In this document: positions 16,631 to 25,943 of the stretch, piece by piece | How positions within the stretch are numbered: the first letter of the stretch is position 1 | Layout: each line of letters opens with the position of its first letter | Origin: Acidianus sp. HS-5 | GTDB lineage: Archaea; Thermoproteota; Thermoprotei_A; Sulfolobales; Sulfolobaceae | Direction: 5' to 3' | DNA length: 64,000 bases | Assembly (NCBI RefSeq): GCF_021655615.1 | Contig: NZ_AP025245.1 | Location: 620,001 to 684,000 of the forward strand | Notes under the pieces: generated by a model | Databases searched by the model: none | What the model was told of the DNA's origin: nothing | The model's input: only the letters and a program-made list of their open reading frames with translations | Translations under genes and position numbers: made by a program

Positions 16631-17205
16631 ATGCACTTTCTAGGTATAGATACTTCCGGAGACCATGACGTTACATCACCTTATGTTATAGGTTACGTAA
16701 TTTCAGACGATAGCTCTTCAATAGAGAAAAGTAATATAGGAAAAGCAGTTGATGAGGCTAGGAAAACCATTAATAAGCAAAATTACGTATTCCACGCTTA
16801 TCATGACGATAAAAGAGTGAGGGAAGTATTTTTGGATTCTTTAATAAAATATAATGTTAAAGGAAGAGTTATAGTATTACTAGATAGAAATGAAATTAAG
16901 AGGAAATTGCTAGCCTTATTATCTAAAGTTGCGAGCAAGTCCTTTTATGTTACGATAATGAAATATTTGATAAAGTTCTAACAAAACTTGTTAAAAAGAA
17001 CGTAAAAATTACTTCGTCTAGATCTTTAACTCCATTATATTCACCGTTACAAGTTGCAGATTACTTTTCACACATTTGGTGGGAGTTATTTTCTTACGGT
17101 TTAAAAGATGCTATTCTATTTGAAAAAGTTCTTCAAATAACTGAAAAGGTTATAATAAACGATTCTACAAGCGTAATTCTTCAATCTGTAATTACTAAAG
17201 CTTAA
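16631..17205 (+). pseudogene. DUF3800-like gene broken by a frameshift
   Basis: The reading frame from the ATG at 16631 gives FLGIDTSGDHD, like the N-terminal Asp/Ser-Gly motif of DUF3800 proteins, and runs to a stop at 16979-16981. The minus-one frame then continues the protein without stops from about 16945 to 17205, ending with SPLQVADYFSHIWWE, which matches the conserved C-terminal ADY motif. One base gained or lost near the T run at about 16940 explains the split. DUF3800 proteins have an RNase H-like fold and often sit in mobile or defence regions. A TATA box about 25 bp before 16631 supports that start rather than one at 16538. Confidence 0.75.
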
Positions 17206-17236
17206 ATATCACTTGCATTTTTAACTTTTTACACCT

Positions 17237-17675
17237 AACCGTAAATGGTAAACCCAAAATCTGATTGTAAAAATAATTTCTGTCGGCTAATAATGGTCTA
17301 TAAAATTTAGTGTGATTGGGTAATTGATTTGAGTGTGGACAACAATTTCATTCATTTGTTAATTGAAACTAAATTTATAATTTGTATCCTAACAAAATTA
17401 TTGTCCATACTCATTGATTTTATGAAAATTTTTAGAAATTTCTAAGCGTGATGTTAGATCTTTTATATTTCCACAAGTGAATTGAGGAATATCATCACGA
17501 TATTAGAAAATAATATGATAAAAATAACGAAATCTGCTTTATTTACGCCGACTATCGATACATTATTCTTAACACTCTTTACTATGAGCATAATGACGTA
17601 TATTCCTTATTTATAAAGAAAAATATGAAGACTTTTCATTGAATTTGCTGATTGATTTTGGGTTTACCGTAAACG
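17237..17675. mobile_element. Non-autonomous element with terminal inverted repeats (about 440 bp)
   Basis: The ends carry matching inverted repeats: CGTAAATGGTAAACCCAAAATC at 17237-17258 is mirrored by the reverse strand of GATTTTGGGTTTACCGTAAACG near 17653-17674. No long frame lies inside. The left 190 bp (minus the nested MITE) resembles the reverse strand of 23700-23830, so the family has at least two copies here. It looks like a decayed insertion sequence or MITE. A nested 82-bp insertion lies at 17331-17412. Confidence 0.65.
17331..17412. mobile_element. 82-bp MITE with 16-bp inverted repeats and 8-bp target duplication
   Basis: The ends are GAGTGTGGACAACAAT and, reading the other strand from the right, GAGTATGGACAATAAT: 14 of 16 match. 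Both sides are flanked by ATTGATTT (17323-17330 and 17413-17420), a direct 8-bp target-site duplication. The related repeat at 23700-23830 has one copy of that site (as GTCGATTT) and lacks the insertion, giving an empty-site control. At 82 bp this cannot code for anything and must have been mobilised in trans. Confidence 0.85.
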
Positions 17676-17966
17676 GCAAAGTTTTCCGTCTCTTGAACCC
17701 CATTTTTATAAATATTTGAAGATTACTAAACTTCTCAGCAACTGTAGAACCTTTGCCTAGATAGGAAGTTAATGAGATGGAAAAGCTATGGAAAAGAGGA
17801 GAATAGTGAAAAAGAAGAGATGATTAAGGAAATTGAGAAGATTAAAAAGTAATTATGGTCTTATTTTTTATAAGACATTTGTGGGTTCTTTTAGATATTC
17901 CGGCTGTCTACAGTAGCAAATAGAAACCAAATGTGAACGTTAGATTAATAGTAAGTAATATCTTAT
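17676..17966. other. Gene-free spacer with a short coding relic
   Basis: No intact gene is visible. A 26-codon frame at about 17774-17854 (+) encodes a Glu/Lys-rich end (EEMIKEIEKIKK then stop) that looks like the C-terminus of a lost protein. The rest is A/T-rich. Confidence 0.35.
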
Positions 17967-18593
17967 TTAATCTTCTACTACGTAAGAGGCAATTATTTCA
18001 ACGCCTTCCTTTTCTAACTCCTCCTTAACTTCCTTATCAATATAATTGGCGACAACGAAGACCTTTAGGGGTTTATTGTAAAGTGCAGAGAATAACTTCT
18101 TCCTAATAAATATCTGGTCTACAGTATCTTCGTCCGCATAGTTCTTTATTTCAAATACGTAAACGTAGTCGTCTGTTTCGTAAAAATCGACCTCAAATAT
18201 TCTCCCTTTTTCTATTACCCCTTGTGTGTCTGTAACTTTGCCGTGTACTACCCTCTTAGGGTCTGCGCCGTGGAGTTGTAAAGCTTTCTTATAAAGGTTT
18301 AACATTGCCCTCTCCATTCCTCTTCCTGCCCTCCTCGTAAAGCTCCCTATTTCAATGGACAGCCTTTTCTGCTCTTTCCTAAGTCCTGCTACTGCCTCGC
18401 TTAATTTCTTTACAGCCTCCTGTAAAGCTATAATCGCTTGACCGTGCTTTTTAACCTCCTCTTGGAGTGATGCAATTGCTTCAGAGTGTTTATTTACAGT
18501 CTCCTGCAATGATTTTACTGCTTCTTGTAATGAAGCTATGGCCTCACCTTGCCTCTTCACTTCTTCTTGTAGTGATTTCACAGCCTCCTCCAA
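17967..18593 (-). CDS. Coiled-coil protein with C-terminal nuclease-like domain (DUF3782/PD-(D/E)XK type), 5'-truncated
   Basis: The first half is a coiled coil built from repeats of about 14 residues of the type SLQEAVKSLQE and HGQAIIALQEAVKK. The second half, from about residue 85, holds GRIFEVDFYETDDYVYVFEIKNY, the D-x-n-(E)-x-K pattern of PD-(D/E)XK nucleases, then helices and KVFVVANYID. Such proteins are common in Sulfolobales and are often annotated DUF3782; biological role unknown. The upstream fragment at 18578-18835 is the original N-terminus, now separated by a stop and a frameshift. This part could still be translated from its own ATG, but may be dead. Confidence 0.65.
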   Translation of the reverse strand: MEEAVKSLQEEVKRQGEAIASLQEAVKSLQETVNKHSEAIASLQEEVKKHGQAIIALQEAVKKLSEAVAGLRKEQKRLSIEIGSFTRRAGRGMERAMLNLYKKALQLHGADPKRVVHGKVTDTQGVIEKGRIFEVDFYETDDYVYVFEIKNYADEDTVDQIFIRKKLFSALYNKPLKVFVVANYIDKEVKEELEKEGVEIIASYVVED

Positions 18594-18835
18594 AGATGTG
18601 ATTGACTAACCGTGTTTTTCATCTCCTCTTGTAACGACGTGATCGCCTCTGTGTGCTTCTTCACCTCTTCTTGTAACGACTTTATTGTCTCTTGTAAGAA
18701 TTTTATGCTTGCAGTATTTTCCTCAAGCTTCTTTATTACAATCTCATCTTTTAGTTTCTCATATACTTTATCAGCTAGCATTGATAAGAGCTGTGGATTT
18801 TTTATAATGCTTTCTACGATGTTTTCACTGCTCAC
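18578..18835 (-). pseudogene. Detached N-terminal fragment of the coiled-coil/nuclease gene
   Basis: The 85-codon frame begins MSSENIVESIIKNPQLLSML and passes into the same SLQEEVKKH coiled-coil repeats as the downstream gene. It then loses frame and ends in NTVSQSHLWRRL. In the neighbouring frame the repeat continues as H-G-stop-S-I-T-S-L-E-E-A-V, where a TAG stands where CAA or CAG (Gln) would be expected. So a nonsense change and a frameshift both lie near 18600-18625. The intact ancestor would have spanned 17967-18835, about 290 residues. Confidence 0.7.
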
Positions 18836-19224
18836 ATGTTAGTTATTTTCTTACCAAATTTAAATTGTTTATGAGATTACCGGAAGTGAAAGGCCATAGA
18901 CTGGACGATTCACGGATCCATTGCTAATTGGAATAATAGAGAATTATAAAAGAGATATTCAATTAAATTATTACACTAACGTTAGTATTTTGGAAAAGTT
19001 ATTAGACTATGATTTAATGTTACATCCCTTTGTCTAAGGCTGTAAACTTTTTGAAAGCACTAGTGTTTAACGAGCATAGTAGTAATATTATCCCCTCGTT
19101 GTAGAAACAAAGCGAATTCGCAATGAAAACCTGAATTATACTAGGCTATATGACCTTAACTACAGAAGGCGGTTTCAAAAATATTATCATTTTATGTAAA
19201 ATTAATTAGCGTTATTAATAATAT
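18836..19224. other. Gene-free spacer
   Basis: About 390 bp without an intact gene. Sequence at 18880-18920 is a little richer in G and C (around GGCCATAGACTGGACGATTC) and may be a relic of a coding region, but stops occur in all frames and I cannot assign it. Confidence 0.3.
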
Positions 19225-20061
19225 TCATGTCGCAGTACAAGTTACCATTGCCTTAATACTACTTCCATTAGATAAATAAATTGTCAAGTAATAATTATTT
19301 CCTGGAATTAGTCCAGTTACTCCTATAAATCTCATGGTTACTTGATTATTTCCCACCATCAAAGTTTTAGGTGTAATATCCACTGTATTATATAATGTAT
19401 TATCTATTGACGCGCTTACTATGCCTACAACAGTTGATGAGTAAAGGGTAATATTAGCAGTTCCGTCAACTCTTATTACTCCGATACCTACTTGATAAAC
19501 TTGCGGTTGAAAGGTTGGAGCTTGAGGAATTACACCTCCTGCCCTCCTAATGGCATCATCGACTCCAACATATGTTAATATCCAACCAATAAAGGAGATG
19601 AACGGGATAATTATTAATATCCCGCCTATCTTAAGCATATCAATGTTGTAAAAGTTACCTAAACTGTAAATTACTAAACCTATGAGTAGGTAAGCTATAA
19701 ATAGTATTACTGCTGCTATTAATGCAATTCCCCCACCTAGTAGTAGTAATCCAGGACTAACAGATAATAATCCCATAATTGCTATTAATCCTCCTAATAG
19801 TTCAATAATTATCGCAGGAATAATTAGATTTATTCCAGTAAGTCCTTTTGACACGTCCTTTCCGGTTGAGGCTAAAGTTCGGAAAGCATCTTTAAGTTTA
19901 GGTAATGCTACTGCAAAAAGGATTGCCAAATCAACTATTGCGAATACTAACGCAAGTGTACTATTAATTTCTCCTATAAAAGATAGTATGGTAACAACTA
20001 TAAACCACAGAGAAGCATCCTTTAATTTCTGTAACCCAATTACGTCACTTTGAAAGCTCAT
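19225..20061 (-). CDS. DUF973 family membrane protein
   Basis: The 278-residue protein starts with IGLQKLKDASLWF, the typical opening of DUF973 proteins, a family largely confined to Sulfolobales. Five or so hydrophobic helices fill residues 18-170, including Gly/Leu-rich ones. After a Pro/Gln spacer (about 183-193) comes a beta-rich exported-looking domain (TANITLYSSTVVGIVSASID) of about 80 residues. Function of the family is unknown. It stands alone between relics. Confidence 0.8.
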   Translation of the reverse strand: MSFQSDVIGLQKLKDASLWFIVVTILSFIGEINSTLALVFAIVDLAILFAVALPKLKDAFRTLASTGKDVSKGLTGINLIIPAIIIELLGGLIAIMGLLSVSPGLLLLGGGIALIAAVILFIAYLLIGLVIYSLGNFYNIDMLKIGGILIIIPFISFIGWILTYVGVDDAIRRAGGVIPQAPTFQPQVYQVGIGVIRVDGTANITLYSSTVVGIVSASIDNTLYNTVDITPKTLMVGNNQVTMRFIGVTGLIPGNNYYLTIYLSNGSSIKAMVTCTAT

Positions 20062-20214
20062 ATTAGTTTTCTACCTAAGCTAATAAAAAAATTATTCATA
20101 GTTATAAAGCCTTGTAAAGATATAAAATTTTATCAAGCTAGTGTTAAGCTATTCAAGACCAAACTTTTAACTGTAGTATGACCAGTTATTGTAGGGGATA
20201 CAGTTTACTATTTG

Positions 20215-21232
20215 GTTTGCACCCTAAAGAAGAGAGGAAGGGGACTCTTCGGCGGGGATGAAGAACTTGACTACTTTTTAAATCAAATTCTTTCTGACAA
20301 TTGGTTACTTATTGGTTGTCAGATAGAAATAGAGAAAACTAGTTTATTACGAGTATAAATGAATTAAGGAGAAAACATGTTTTAAAGGAATTTACATAAA
20401 CCGTGAGAAGGAAAGAGTTTAAATTCCTTATTGAGCCTTATTATTTCTGAAATAAATAAGAAGAAAATCCAGTTTAATATCAAGTTTAATATAAATTTTA
20501 CTGTTGATAGTACTTAAATTGAGATTAAAAAGAATACTAAAGTAGTTTATAGTTTAATAGAACTTTTAAACTCAATAGATGAAGATATTGTTATAGGCTT
20601 AGATAAGGTACAAGAATTGTATCAAGCTAGCAAATAGTGTTTGGATGTCCTTTGCACTATGTTTGCAACGAATCATAAGGTAAGGTTTGCGTTTACTGGT
20701 ACTTACATAGGAGTTGCTAAAAATATAATAACCCTCCTTCGTCTTCTCCTCTCTACGGCAGACCTCCAGTAAAATTGGATTTAAAGCCAGTCAGTAAAAG
20801 AGAAATCTTTAGAGTTCCTAAGGAGGGGAATGGAGAAACCAGGGTTAATCTATGCAAAGACGTCGTGGAAAAACTTGACGGAATTATAGGTTGGCTTACA
20901 CTTTTTGGGAATTTTTATGCTGTAAGAAAGATGAGCTTTAATGATGCACTTGGCTATAGATGAAGGTAAGGAGATAATGACCGAGGAGTACAGACATTTT
21001 CTAGAGGATAAGCAAAATAAACAGCTATATCTGACAGTTATGGAGATAGTTAAGTTAGATAACGAATGGAAAGATATTAAGAGTGGCGTAGAAATAAACC
21101 TGGCAAAGTTGATGATAAAGAACTAAGTAAAGCCCTTGAGTCATTAGTTAATAATTTTATAATGAAAGAAAACAAGGGTAAATATTCTATAATTGGCTCA
21201 ATCTTAAGAGAAATAGATTATAACAGAATATG
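20215..21232 (+). pseudogene. Decayed archaeal ATPase (ATPase_2/pfam01637-like)
   Basis: The region holds recognisable pieces of the archaeal STAND-like ATPase family in shifting frames with many stops. At 20230 REERKGLFGGDEEL resembles the family's N-terminal start. Near 20330 IEIEKTSLL stands where the Walker A motif R-x-G-K-T-S-L should be, already lost. Near 20600 GLDKVQELY resembles Walker B with sensor residues, and RFAFTGTYIGV at 20690 matches the family's FTGS-x-IG block. It ends with ALESLVNNFIMKENKGKYSI near 21200. Frames at 20775-20963 and 20941-21126 are parts of this relic, not genes. Confidence 0.75.
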
Positions 21233-21671
21233 ATTCTAAATATACGATTTTACTAGAGAATTCTCTGTTTTAAACATAAATTCCAACAAGATTGAGAATT
21301 AAGGATTTTATGTCTTTAAAGAATGTAGATAACTATTTTATTAAATTTATTTAGAAATATCCTAATCATTTTTAATTTGTAATAAGCAAATTAAAAGCTA
21401 ACTATCATTTATTATTATTGGCCTGCATTTTACTCGTTCTAAATCCTTATAGTTTGTATATTTTAAATAAATTTCCTAAAAATTAATTAAGAAATATTTC
21501 ATATATATTGGTATTTTACATGAATTACCTATTATAATTAGTACATAAACAAGCGAATTAACCTCTGAATTCCTATGTATTTGACATAGAGACCATTATA
21601 CGCTTTGGATTTATGGAAAATCAGCCTGATTATGATCCAAATTTTTAATCTCGATACCACAAATTATTAAC
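21233..21671. other. A/T-rich spacer before the kinase gene
   Basis: About 440 bp, mostly A and T, with stops in all frames. I see no gene. The last 60 bases before the kinase start presumably hold its promoter, but no strong TATA box stands out. Confidence 0.3.
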
Positions 21672-23483
21672 GTGAATGGCTATAATGATAATAAAGCAAT
21701 TGCTAGCGCCCTTTTTGGGATATTCTTATATTTATGGACGGCTTCAATATCTTTAGCGTTACCCGTACACGATTCATCAAACTTACTCATTATCTATGCT
21801 ATAACGTGGTTTGTTGCTTTGACGATGTTCTTTTTTATAGACATTTCACCTAGAATGTTTAAATCGCTTGTCTACATCTTTCTAATTACCTACCTCTATC
21901 CCATCATATACGTTTTCTTTACAGAGCCTGGATTAACATACTTCGCTGCCGTAGTGACTGCTTATTTCTCAATCCTCGGGATAATTCCTGGATTATTACT
22001 CATGTATAGCGGGAAGAGAGAAAGAATGATAACCAGACTGGGGATCTTACTGATTGTATTTAATATTGCAGTCAACTTAATTATTGAGATCGTTGCAGGG
22101 ATTTCTATACAAGATTTTGTCATGCTTAATTCTTTGTATATTACCTCAGCCCTCCCGTTGAGTATGGAAACGCTACAATACACTGCCGGAAATGCCAATA
22201 TTACTTCAGCCCCCAAATTAAGAAGAGTATCAGGTGGTATACAGCACAATATACAGTATAAATCCAATATAGCTACCATAATATTCAGATTACCTTCAAA
22301 CTGCCAACCACCGACAGTATATGTGAATGGAAAGGCATATATTCCTAGTATTCATTCCGTTCTAGGTTACGTCCTAGAGTTAACTGCTAACTCGATGATA
22401 ACTGTTAACGATACTGTATGCCGTGGTATAACTTATACTCCAGTCGTAAATACCATACAAGCCGAGGTAGGTAAAGTTAAGATAGTTAGCTTCATACCTA
22501 TGTCGAATATGCTTCATACTCCATCCAAAGTCCTCATGAAGACAAATCTGAACGACTGGGACCCGAAAGTATGGGTAAATAGAACGCTTTCCATTTATAA
22601 TATTAAAAAGGTAATAGGAGAAGGCGGAAACGGCTATGTACTAAAGGGTGAGGTAGAAGGTAAGGATGTAGCTATTAAGGTGTTTAAACTTTACGGCGGT
22701 AAGCCGGAAGAATACTTTAATGAACTCACAAGTGAGGCTTCAAGCTTAATAAATCTCTCTAACCATGATAATATCGTAAAGATTTATGCAATCAACGTTG
22801 ACTCCTTCGTCATAAAAGAGATATTGAACGATAAGACTGACCTGTATTTAACTAACCCGCCTATGATAGTAATGGAGTTAATGGAAGGTGGAACTTTAAA
22901 GGATATATTGGAGGATGATACGTTCTTCTATAGCTCCAGATGGGAGAAGGCTGTAATGAAGGCTATTTGTGAAGTAGCAAATGCACTGGACTATATTCAC
23001 TCTCAAGGTTTTGTACATATGGACGTAAAGCCTCAGAATATCTTCCTTGACGTTAAGCCTGAAGATCCATCAGATCTAGATTTCGTGAACTTTAAGCTAG
23101 GAGATTTGGGCAGTGCAGTTAAGGTAAACGGTAGGGTTAAGCAAATAACTCCTGAGTATGCTCCACCGGACGTGTTCGAAGGTAATGCAAGGCCTGACTT
23201 TGACATATTCGCACTAGGTATGACCGCTTACGTCCTCCTAACGCGTAAGATAGACAGACCAGACTTAAACGAGATGAATGAGGCTGTTGACTGTTATGTG
23301 AAGGGTGACATGGATTGCGTGAAAAAAGCTGTTAGAAAGGCTGAGCTAATGAGGTGGAACTTTAGTATAGATCCTGCAGTAGATAATACAATTAAATCTA
23401 TGATCTCAATAAACCCTAGCAAAAGGCCTACAGCAAGAGATGTAGTACGTATGATAAGGGGATTTAACCCCACCATTTGTTAA
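21672..23483 (+). CDS. Membrane-bound eukaryotic-type Ser/Thr protein kinase
   Basis: The 603-residue protein has five to six N-terminal membrane helices (about residues 10-160), a beta-rich segment with PSNCQPPTVYVNGKAY (about 205-240), and a Hanks-type kinase domain (about 310-600). Kinase motifs in order: GEGGNGYV loop, VAIK with K336, HMDVKPQN with catalytic D451 (Arg of HRD replaced by Met), DLG instead of DFG with D478, and PEYAPPDVF as the activation end. All catalytic residues are present, so activity is likely. The start is GTG at 21672. Membrane topology suggests a sensor of envelope state. It is flanked by relics on both sides. Confidence 0.9.
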   Translation: MNGYNDNKAIASALFGIFLYLWTASISLALPVHDSSNLLIIYAITWFVALTMFFFIDISPRMFKSLVYIFLITYLYPIIYVFFTEPGLTYFAAVVTAYFSILGIIPGLLLMYSGKRERMITRLGILLIVFNIAVNLIIEIVAGISIQDFVMLNSLYITSALPLSMETLQYTAGNANITSAPKLRRVSGGIQHNIQYKSNIATIIFRLPSNCQPPTVYVNGKAYIPSIHSVLGYVLELTANSMITVNDTVCRGITYTPVVNTIQAEVGKVKIVSFIPMSNMLHTPSKVLMKTNLNDWDPKVWVNRTLSIYNIKKVIGEGGNGYVLKGEVEGKDVAIKVFKLYGGKPEEYFNELTSEASSLINLSNHDNIVKIYAINVDSFVIKEILNDKTDLYLTNPPMIVMELMEGGTLKDILEDDTFFYSSRWEKAVMKAICEVANALDYIHSQGFVHMDVKPQNIFLDVKPEDPSDLDFVNFKLGDLGSAVKVNGRVKQITPEYAPPDVFEGNARPDFDIFALGMTAYVLLTRKIDRPDLNEMNEAVDCYVKGDMDCVKKAVRKAELMRWNFSIDPAVDNTIKSMISINPSKRPTARDVVRMIRGFNPTIC

Positions 23484-23925
23484 TTTAATGTTAATCTAAG
23501 ACTATAATTATAAGTCTGACTAGATAAAATCTCTGTATGTAGCAATTGCTCTATTTTTCCAACGGAATTTCGATATTGTTAATAGAGTTTTTAGATAAAC
23601 ATCTAGATGAAAGTGCGAAGTCAAAGAGGAGTTGAGCTCCCTTAACCTGAGGAAACTCCTCAGAAATGTTTTATGAATTCGTTATATGAAAATCTTTAAG
23701 AACAACTCTCATATACGCTTAGAAATTTCTAAAAATTTTACATGAAATCGACTACCTAATCACATTAAATTCTTATAGATTATTAGCCGATAGAAATTAT
23801 TTTCACAATCAGATTTTGGGTCTACCGTAAAAAGGCGAGGTTTGTCGTTATTTTTATCAAGAACTCTGAAAATCATGAAAGACGATATAAATTTACGTAA
23901 ATTTGAGATAATGAAAGTATAGAAA
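23484..23925. repeat. Gene-free stretch with a second copy of the 17-kb repeat element (23700-23830)
   Basis: Reading the reverse strand from 23830 to 23705 gives GGTAGACCCAAAATCTGATT and then about 120 bp aligned with 17245-17450, broken only where the 82-bp MITE sits in the other copy. Shared text includes TCGGCTAATAAT and TTTTTAGAAATTTCTAAGCG. Outside this block no gene is visible; TGAGGAAACTCCTCA at about 23649-23663 is a short hairpin. Confidence 0.65.
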
Positions 23926-25065
23926 TTACTTTCTTTTAATTAATATTAGAGTAACTATACCAATTACTATGTTAACTACTACATCTAATGATATAAAGTC
24001 CTGCTCTGGATTTGTGTTATTTATTCTAGTACTACTATTAGTTGTGCTAGTATGTGTTGGAATAACCCTACACAGTACTGGGTCTCCTTTACCCACCAGT
24101 TTCAACTGTGGGTTATTATATGCCTGCCATATCCCAGTCTCGTTATTATACCACTTGCTTGAGGCTATGAAAAGGGTAAAATATCCTTTAGGAATCTCAT
24201 TTTTACATAAAAGATTGATTCGTTGCGATGAGGAAAATAAATATGGATAGACTATTATGGTACTTATGAAACCGTTAAATGAGTACCAATTTCCATTTGT
24301 TAGGGGCCAGCTTTTAGTGAATGAATTACCGATTAAGTTATACTTATATGGGCCGTTATCATCAAAAAGCGATGAAGCATTAGGCGCAGGTGCATAGAAC
24401 GAGGCTATGAGCTCCCCGTTCATATTAATAAACCCGCTTACGACCGTAGTATTATGATCAACAATGCTCTCTTCTATTATGATCCAATAGAAGCCTGGAC
24501 TCCTTATATTTACATACACTGCTGCTCTTGGTTCGCAAAATCTTGGATATAGTGAGCTACCTAGAGAAGATGCCAAAAATTCATAAGGTACACTTAGATT
24601 ATTTTCTTCAGCTATTATTAGTTTCCCGTCACTCATGTAAATTAAAGGCATCCAGCCAGAACTTGGAGTATTAGAAGGAAGGGCGTCCTTTGATAACCCT
24701 AATAGGACTCCTTGAGTGTGAGGCGTTAAGTAAGCCCTAATAACTATTGTCTCCTTGTGGTATTTCATTGCTACGTAATTGAAAAGCCCTACTTGTATAT
24801 TGTGGCCATTAATATTTATATATAAAGACGGAGCGATAAAGTACTGATTAATACCGTTAAACGATATTGCATAACATTCACATTCTAACGAGATATATGG
24901 TGAGGTAGTAGAGGTCTGCGTTGTAGTATTAGTTGGTACACCTTTATAATAAAAATACCCGCCCATTGTAGATATTAATAATGCAAAAATAACTCCAGCA
25001 ATTAGTGGTATGTTACTCTTAGTAGGTCCAGTTGGCGGTAGATTGTAACCAGAGTTAATGATCAT
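23926..25065 (-). CDS. Surface-anchored LamG/concanavalin-like protein
   Basis: From the ATG at 25065 the protein has 379 residues: an N-terminal helix (about 16-36), a Thr/Ser-rich spacer, a beta-rich region starting CYAISFNGINQYF and resembling LamG-type jelly-roll domains (about 55-280), a Thr/Asn-rich spacer and a C-terminal helix ending IKRK. Such double-anchored proteins are common on Sulfolobales surfaces; function unknown. The frame stays open upstream to 25377 but that part overlaps the opposite-strand antitoxin gene and looks like its shadow, so I chose 25065. TATA-like sequence lies upstream. Confidence 0.7.
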   Translation of the reverse strand: MIINSGYNLPPTGPTKSNIPLIAGVIFALLISTMGGYFYYKGVPTNTTTQTSTTSPYISLECECYAISFNGINQYFIAPSLYININGHNIQVGLFNYVAMKYHKETIVIRAYLTPHTQGVLLGLSKDALPSNTPSSGWMPLIYMSDGKLIIAEENNLSVPYEFLASSLGSSLYPRFCEPRAAVYVNIRSPGFYWIIIEESIVDHNTTVVSGFINMNGELIASFYAPAPNASSLFDDNGPYKYNLIGNSFTKSWPLTNGNWYSFNGFISTIIVYPYLFSSSQRINLLCKNEIPKGYFTLFIASSKWYNNETGIWQAYNNPQLKLVGKGDPVLCRVIPTHTSTTNSSTRINNTNPEQDFISLDVVVNIVIGIVTLILIKRK

Positions 25066-25207
25066 AGCTAACCACACTCGGATTAATAGTAAATCGTGTA
25101 GGCTTATTATTAAACTTTGGCGTAAAATACACATTTCACGCAAACAGCAATTGAGATTGTGTTTACAAATAGTAAACCTTTTAATTAGACAGTTTTGATA
25201 ATATATT

Positions 25208-25432
25208 ATGAGCAAGACTATAGTTATTTCTGTTAGAATTCCTGAGGAGTTGAAGAGAGAGCTTGAGAAATATAATATAGACGAGGCAGAGGTGATAAGG
25301 AAAGCTTTGTTAAACGAGGTAAAAAAGGCTAAAGCTAAGGAGTTGGAAAAACAGATAGATGATGAAGTTTTAAGCAAAATAAGAGTAGAAGACGTAGTTA
25401 AAAGTATTAGAGAGGACAGAGATAGCAGATGA
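25208..25432 (+). CDS. vapB: VapB-type antitoxin
   Basis: A 74-residue protein with a ribbon-helix-helix start: KTIVISVRIPEELKRELEK is the DNA-contacting strand and first helix, followed by a helix with EAEVIRKALLNEV. The charged C-terminal part should wrap the toxin. It overlaps the PIN-domain toxin gene by four bases (ATGA), the usual VapBC arrangement, and probably represses the operon's own promoter. A T/A-rich promoter lies within about 40 bp of the start. Confidence 0.88.
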   Translation: MSKTIVISVRIPEELKRELEKYNIDEAEVIRKALLNEVKKAKAKELEKQIDDEVLSKIRVEDVVKSIREDRDSR

Positions 25433-25821
25433 GTTATGTTTTTGATGCTTCTTCAATATTTAGATTAATCGTCGAAAAGAGAATTGCATTACTAGGAGGT
25501 AATTACACGGTTCCTTTGGTCAAGTTTGAATTAGGAAACGCTGTTTGGAAAGAAGTGATCTTACATAAAAGGCTAAGTGATGATGAGGGACTTAAGTTAA
25601 TTAATTTTATATCAAAAGTATTGGAAACAATGAACGTAATAGACGTAGATGAGGTAAAAGTCGAAAAAGTTGCATTAGATTATAAGATCTCATATTATGA
25701 CGCATCATACGTCCAACTATCAATGGATTTATCATTACCCATAGTTACGGAAGATAAAAAACTTACAGACAAGGTTAAGAGTAAGGTTAATGTACTTTCA
25801 GTTAATGAAATTAATAGTTAG
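25429..25821 (+). CDS. vapC: VapC-type PIN-domain toxin ribonuclease
   Basis: The 130-residue protein is a PIN-domain RNase. Acidic residues expected at the metal site are present: D in VFDASS (residue 6), E in KFELGNAVWKE (about 34), D in YYDASYV (about 95) and D in VTEDKKL (about 113). It should cleave RNA when freed from VapB. The set of catalytic residues is complete, unlike the dead relative at 29155-29530. Confidence 0.9.
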   Translation: MSYVFDASSIFRLIVEKRIALLGGNYTVPLVKFELGNAVWKEVILHKRLSDDEGLKLINFISKVLETMNVIDVDEVKVEKVALDYKISYYDASYVQLSMDLSLPIVTEDKKLTDKVKSKVNVLSVNEINS

Positions 25822-25943
25822 TAGAGCTTTCGTGACTTTGAAAGTCGATTAAAACTACGCGTACAAGGTACATTAATATCTTACATAATTTTACCTTCAA
25901 TGGGCTGTAAAAGGCTTATTATCTTCTAAACTTCTCTAATTTT

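Noticed and set aside
20775..21126. Two short plus-strand frames
   Set aside because: They are pieces of the decayed ATPase gene, joined by frame changes to its other parts.
25066..25377. Upstream extension of the LamG-like protein
   Set aside because: It overlaps the antitoxin gene antisense and has no signal-peptide logic; the ATG at 25065 precedes a proper membrane helix.
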